DNA of 64,000 nucleotides from a bacterium (GTDB taxonomy: Bacteria; Cyanobacteriota; Vampirovibrionia; Gastranaerophilales; Gastranaerophilaceae). The DNA lies in contig JAFUXT010000007.1 of NCBI GenBank assembly GCA_017470815.1, positions 1-64,000 on the forward strand. The letters run 5' to 3'. The translations under genes were made by a program, and so were the position numbers. This document shows, piece by piece, positions 63,546-64,000 of this stretch (within the stretch, counting starts at the first letter, position 1; each line of letters starts with the position of its first letter). The notes under the pieces are model-generated. The model was not told where the DNA came from. It worked only from the letters and a program-made list of their open reading frames with translations, and did not search any database.

Positions 63546-63830
63546 TTATTCAATTATTGCTAATGCATCATTAATTGACAAAATTTTGTATTCTGCTCCG
63601 TCAACTTTTACATCTGTTCCTGCATATTTTGCATATAAAATTTTATCACCAACTTTTACATCCATTGGTTGTCTTTCATTTTTATCATTTAATTTACCTT
63701 CGCCTACTGCAACAACTTCACCTTTTTGAGGTTTTTCTTTTGCGCTGTCCGGAATGAATATTCCGCCTGAAGTCTGCTCAGTATCTTCAATAACTTTAAT
63801 AACAATTCTGTCACCTAAAGGTTTAATCAT
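63546..63830 (-). CDS. groS: Co-chaperonin GroES
   Basis: 94 residues from ATG 63830, which has AAGGAGAG seven bases upstream; a longer frame from 63869 lacks a ribosome site. [19 protein letters not shown] starts the Hsp10 fold, the mobile loop is [20 protein letters not shown], and [20 protein letters not shown] is the roof and core. It caps GroEL as a heptamer. Confidence 0.97.
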   Translation of the reverse strand: MIKPLGDRIVIKVIEDTEQTSGGIFIPDSAKEKPQKGEVVAVGEGKLNDKNERQPMDVKVGDKILYAKYAGTDVKVDGAEYKILSINDALAIIE

Positions 63831-63848
63831 AATTTCTCTCCTTTCATA

Positions 63849-63866
63849 TTGACATGACAATGCCAA
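63849..63866 (-). promoter_or_regulatory. Candidate palindromic operator in the groESL leader
   Basis: Read on the minus strand, TTGGCATTGTCATGTCAA has arms TTGgCAT and ATGtCAA that match at six of seven positions. It lies just upstream of the groES Shine-Dalgarno. The CIRCE sequence bound by HrcA is not present, so a different repressor could act here. Confidence 0.35.
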
Positions 63867-63952
63867 CATATTTTTTACCTAATCTATAAAACATTTATAT
63901 AACAATTTTATTAAATAATTAAAATTTTTAAGGAAAAATTAATTATTCATTG

Positions 63953-63958
63953 TATAAT
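63953..63958 (+). promoter_or_regulatory. -10 box six bases before the last start codon
   Basis: A perfect TATAAT followed by six bases (TAATAC) and ATG 63965, with no Shine-Dalgarno and an in-frame stop (TAA at 63959) just upstream. No clear -35 is seen. This is the same spacing as the other predicted leaderless genes. Confidence 0.45.
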
Positions 63959-63964
63959 TAATAC

Positions 63965-64000
63965 ATGGATAAAAAATTATTTGTAATTTCAGGTTGCTCA
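63965..64000 (+). CDS. Start of a probable P-loop nucleotide kinase (cut by window edge)
   Basis: Only 12 codons are in the window: MDKKLFVISGCS. A beta strand followed by SGCS is how guanylate kinases and related P-loop kinases begin (FVISGPSG in most), so gmk or a relative is possible. There is too little sequence to decide. It diverges from groES. Confidence 0.4.
   Translation, partial: MDKKLFVISGCS

Noticed and set aside
63840-63950. CIRCE (HrcA) operator expected before groES
   Set aside because: No TTAGCACTC/GAGTGCTAA or close variant on either strand.

Overview
The window most likely comes from a gut-type, non-photosynthetic relative of the Cyanobacteria (Melainabacteria/Vampirovibrionia, order Gastranaerophilales). 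The strongest evidence is that the RNA polymerase beta-prime subunit is split into rpoC1 and rpoC2. RpoC2 also carries an insertion of about 650 residues in the trigger-loop region, as in cyanobacteria. Other evidence is the low-GC DNA, an outer-membrane gene set (secretin, Skp/OmpH, TpsB), prepilins starting with a GFTLAE-type signal, and strictly fermentative enzymes (trimeric [FeFe] hydrogenase and ADP-forming acyl-CoA synthetase). No photosynthesis genes are present.

Layout. Positions 1-408 hold a truncated prepilin. Positions 472-6260 (minus) are a tightly packed seven-gene housekeeping operon: ClpX-type zinc-finger protein, large helical-repeat protein, ruvX, DUF1292, an ATPase-free Clp-N repeat protein, tilS and hpt. 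Positions 6.4-7.9 kb (plus) hold a TPR lipoprotein and lgt. Positions 7.85-13.2 kb (minus) hold a secreted protein, a GT2 glycosyltransferase, a TIGR02757 protein and a large TPR protein. Positions 13.2-20 kb (minus) are a type IV pilus operon (PilP-like, secretin, PilB, PilC) ending in an SDR gene. The matching PilM/PilN fusion and PilO-like genes sit at 56.2-58.5 kb. Positions 20-24 kb hold a membrane protein, rpmI-rplT and a MATE exporter. Positions 24-29 kb hold glyS and an ADP-forming acyl-CoA synthetase. Positions 29-38 kb hold rpoC2, rpoC1 and rpoB.

Positions 38.3-47 kb are a mosaic of small lineage-type genes and dispersed palindromic repeats, with pgeF, a U32 peptidase, yqeG, a GT8 glycosyltransferase and a TatD-linked radical SAM gene between them. 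Positions 47-51.2 kb hold hydCBA, a probable electron-bifurcating hydrogenase that would reoxidise NADH and ferredoxin. The acyl-CoA synthetase would conserve energy as ATP. Positions 51.3-54.8 kb are envelope genes (Skp-like, a short secreted protein, a TpsB transporter). Then come a lone receiver domain, a radical SAM protein, pilMN/pilO, nadA, a TrmH-family methyltransferase, the primary sigma factor, a small unknown gene, groEL and groES. The window ends at the first codons of a probable nucleotide kinase.

Three signals run across the whole window. (1) Many families of short palindromic repeats fill the intergenic spaces and have twice entered coding sequence in frame (pgeF and the U32 peptidase). 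(2) Several genes without a Shine-Dalgarno sequence have a -10 box exactly six bases before ATG, which predicts leaderless mRNAs. (3) Several small unknown proteins share a short F-x-G motif near an end. No tRNA, rRNA, CRISPR array, insertion sequence or prophage gene was recognised.
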